A stretch of 64,000 nucleotides of DNA, from assembly GCA_964519805.1 (NCBI GenBank), contig CAZFKN010000002.1, forward strand, positions 6,566 through 70,565, in the 5' to 3' direction. Positions within the stretch are counted from its first letter, which is position 1; each line of letters begins with the position of its first letter. Under the pieces are notes generated by a model that was not told the origin of the DNA, searched no databases, and saw only the letters and a list, made by a program, of their open reading frames with translations. Both the position numbers and the translations under genes were made by a program. Source of the DNA: DASQPE01 sp964519805. GTDB taxonomy: Bacteria; Gemmatimonadota; Gemmatimonadetes; Gemmatimonadales; GWC2-71-9. This document shows positions 62,485-64,000 of the stretch, piece by piece.

Positions 62485-64000
62485 GTGCCCGCGGCCAAGG
62501 GCGCCGCGGGACGGGGACGCACCGAGCCGACGCCCGCGGCCACGCTGCTGCAGCAGGCACGGGAGCGGGAGCTGGCCGGTAGTCTGGCTGAGGCGATTAC
62601 CCGGTACGTCGCGGCCATCGAAGGGGCGGAGTCAGGCGGTGAGGTGCGGCTGCTCGCCGAGGCGCTCCGCCGCCTGGCGGTCGTGCGGCACCGGCGGGGT
62701 GAGCGAGAGGCCGCCAGCGCCCTGTGCGAGCGGAGCCTTGCGGTCGCCAACGACGCGGCGGACCCGGTGCTGGCCGGTGAGGCATTGAATACGCTGGCAG
62801 GCTTTGATTTCGAGAGCGGCGCCATCGACGTCGCGAGGGAGCGGTTCTATCGGGCACTCGAGCTGGGCGGCTCGAGTGCGGAGCTGCGGGGGCGCGCCGA
62901 GCAGAATCTCGGGATTCTCGCCAACATCCAGGGCAGTCACGACGAGGCTCTGGCGCACTATCAGCAGTCCCTGTACGCCTTTCAGCGCACGCGGGACGAC
63001 CACGGCTGCGCAATCGCCTACCACAACCTCGGCATGGTCAGTGCCGACCTGGGCAAGTGGGAGGAGGCTGAGGACTACTTTCGCCGCTGCCTCGAGATCA
63101 CGGCCGCGGTCGGCGACGTCCACCTCTCCGGCCTCGGCCTCCTCAATCGCTCGGAAGTGCATCTGGCGCGGCAGCGTTACGAAGACGCCCGCACCGACGC
63201 GGAAGCGGCGTTGCGAATCTTCGACCGCCTCGGCACGCGACTCGACAAGGCTGATGCCTACAAGGTGATCGGGCGCGTATATCGGGAGACCGGGCGCTGG
63301 GCCCTGGCGGAGGCGAGGCTCACCACCGCGATCGAGCTTGCCGTCAGCACCGACTCCGTCCTGAGCGAAGCGGAGGCCTCGCGCGAGCTGGCGCTGCTCT
63401 ATCAGGTGATGGGCCGCAATCAGGATGCGCTCCAGCTGCTGAGCTCCGCGCACCGTCTGTTCGGCCGCCTCGACGCACGGCTGGACCTCGTCGACGTCGC
63501 GCGCCGAGTGGAGCGGCTGGAAGAGACCTATCTGGCCGTCGTGCGGGACTGGGGCCAGTCGATCGAATCGGCGGACAGCTACACCTTCGGTCACTGCGAG
63601 CGCGTGGCGGGCTACGCACTCGCCGTTGCGCAGGCGCTCGGGATGGACGAGGCCCAGCAGACCACCGTTCGGATCGGCGCGTACCTGCACGACCTCGGAA
63701 AGGTCCGCGTGCCCCACGAGACCCTGAACAAGCCCGGTCTCTTGTCACGAGAGGAATTCGACATCATCAAGATGCACCCGGTGTGGGGCGTCGAGCTGCT
63801 CGCCAAAGTCGACTTCCCCTGGGACATCAAGCCGATCATTCGCTGGCACCACGAGAAATACGACGGGACGGGCTATCCGGACCGGCTGCGCGGGGACGAG
63901 ATCCCGCTCGCGGCGCAGGTGATCTGCATCGTGGACGTCTACGACGCGCTGACGACGACCCGGAGCTATCGCGCCGCCATGACGCCGGTCGAGGCGATGG
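62485..64000 (+). CDS. TPR-HD-GYP domain protein, cut by window end
   Basis: GTG at 62485 is the likely start (TTG at 62455 is an alternative); the frame stays open to base 64000. N-terminal ~330 residues are TPR repeats (e.g. AYHNLGMVSADLGKWEEAEDYFRRCLEI, seen as NLGMVSADLGKW and DYFRRCLEI). Then an HD-GYP phosphodiesterase domain: FGHCERVAGYA, YLHDLGKVRVP, HPVWGVELL, HHEKYDGTGYPD and IVDVYDALTTTRSYR. HD-GYP proteins hydrolyse cyclic di-GMP. The end of the domain is missing because of the window edge. Confidence 0.88.
   Translation, partial: MPAAKGAAGRGRTEPTPAATLLQQARERELAGSLAEAITRYVAAIEGAESGGEVRLLAEALRRLAVVRHRRGEREAASALCERSLAVANDAADPVLAGEALNTLAGFDFESGAIDVARERFYRALELGGSSAELRGRAEQNLGILANIQGSHDEALAHYQQSLYAFQRTRDDHGCAIAYHNLGMVSADLGKWEEAEDYFRRCLEITAAVGDVHLSGLGLLNRSEVHLARQRYEDARTDAEAALRIFDRLGTRLDKADAYKVIGRVYRETGRWALAEARLTTAIELAVSTDSVLSEAEASRELALLYQVMGRNQDALQLLSSAHRLFGRLDARLDLVDVARRVERLEETYLAVVRDWGQSIESADSYTFGHCERVAGYALAVAQALGMDEAQQTTVRIGAYLHDLGKVRVPHETLNKPGLLSREEFDIIKMHPVWGVELLAKVDFPWDIKPIIRWHHEKYDGTGYPDRLRGDEIPLAAQVICIVDVYDALTTTRSYRAAMTPVEAM

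Overview
The window is high-GC and densely coded, with most neighbouring genes overlapping by 4 nt (ATGA/GTGA). It carries a GWxTD-domain protein, several lipoproteins of the 'C-G-D-S-T-G-P' type, a SufR-SufBCDSU operon, and a chromosomal parAB pair with parS beside mnmG. Together these suggest an environmental Gemmatimonadota (Gemmatimonadetes) chromosome or a close relative. That assignment is inference; no rRNA, tRNA, transposase, phage gene or CRISPR array was seen.

Layout. 1-8.6 kb: end of a GWxTD protein, a long inverted repeat, polA, an MMPL exporter, a matrixin-like protease, a serine hydrolase and a DUF59 protein. 8.6-11.3 kb: RNase D with a tiny partner, then a thioesterase/hydrolase fusion. 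11.4-15.9 kb: a minus-strand operon (peptide deformylase, class III aminotransferase, VOC protein, dienelactone hydrolase, geranylgeranyl-reductase-like flavoprotein, ferredoxin) closed by a clear hairpin. 16.1-22.8 kb: sufR-sufB-sufC-sufD-sufS-sufU, a bacilliredoxin and an unknown 94-residue protein. 22.8-27.8 kb: mnmG, two parS sites, parA, parB, an M23 endopeptidase and a bactofilin, linking chromosome segregation to envelope shaping. 27.8-33.0 kb: a BMP-type nucleoside ABC importer with a NIF3/DUF34 gene in the middle. 33.0-39.4 kb: PlsC, a DUF4157-like protein and a seven-gene minus operon (86-residue protein, NDH-2, QueG, GNAT, DUF4112, Cys/Met transsulfuration enzyme, VOC).

39.4-44.0 kb holds a four-gene operon with overlapping ends: class V aminotransferase-fold protein, LOG-family protein, deoxyhypusine-synthase-like protein and an MFS carrier. 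It is the best candidate for an undescribed pathway. 44.0-46.8 kb: copZ-copA-csoR copper efflux. 47.0-53.4 kb: GAF protein, GAF histidine kinase, SDR, DUF421 membrane protein and an ABC exporter. 53.4-56 kb: an EF-G-like GTPase with an atypical G4 motif and a DUF2784 protein. 56-64 kb: a regulatory/secreted cluster with a TPR protein, three lipoproteins, a sigma-54 activator with a degenerate receiver, an oligopeptide-binding protein and a TPR-HD-GYP protein cut by the window end.

A recurring feature is a -10-like hexamer 5-9 nt upstream of the first codon of operon-leading genes with no Shine-Dalgarno sequence, suggesting widespread leaderless transcription. All functions are read from motifs and gene order only; no database search was run.
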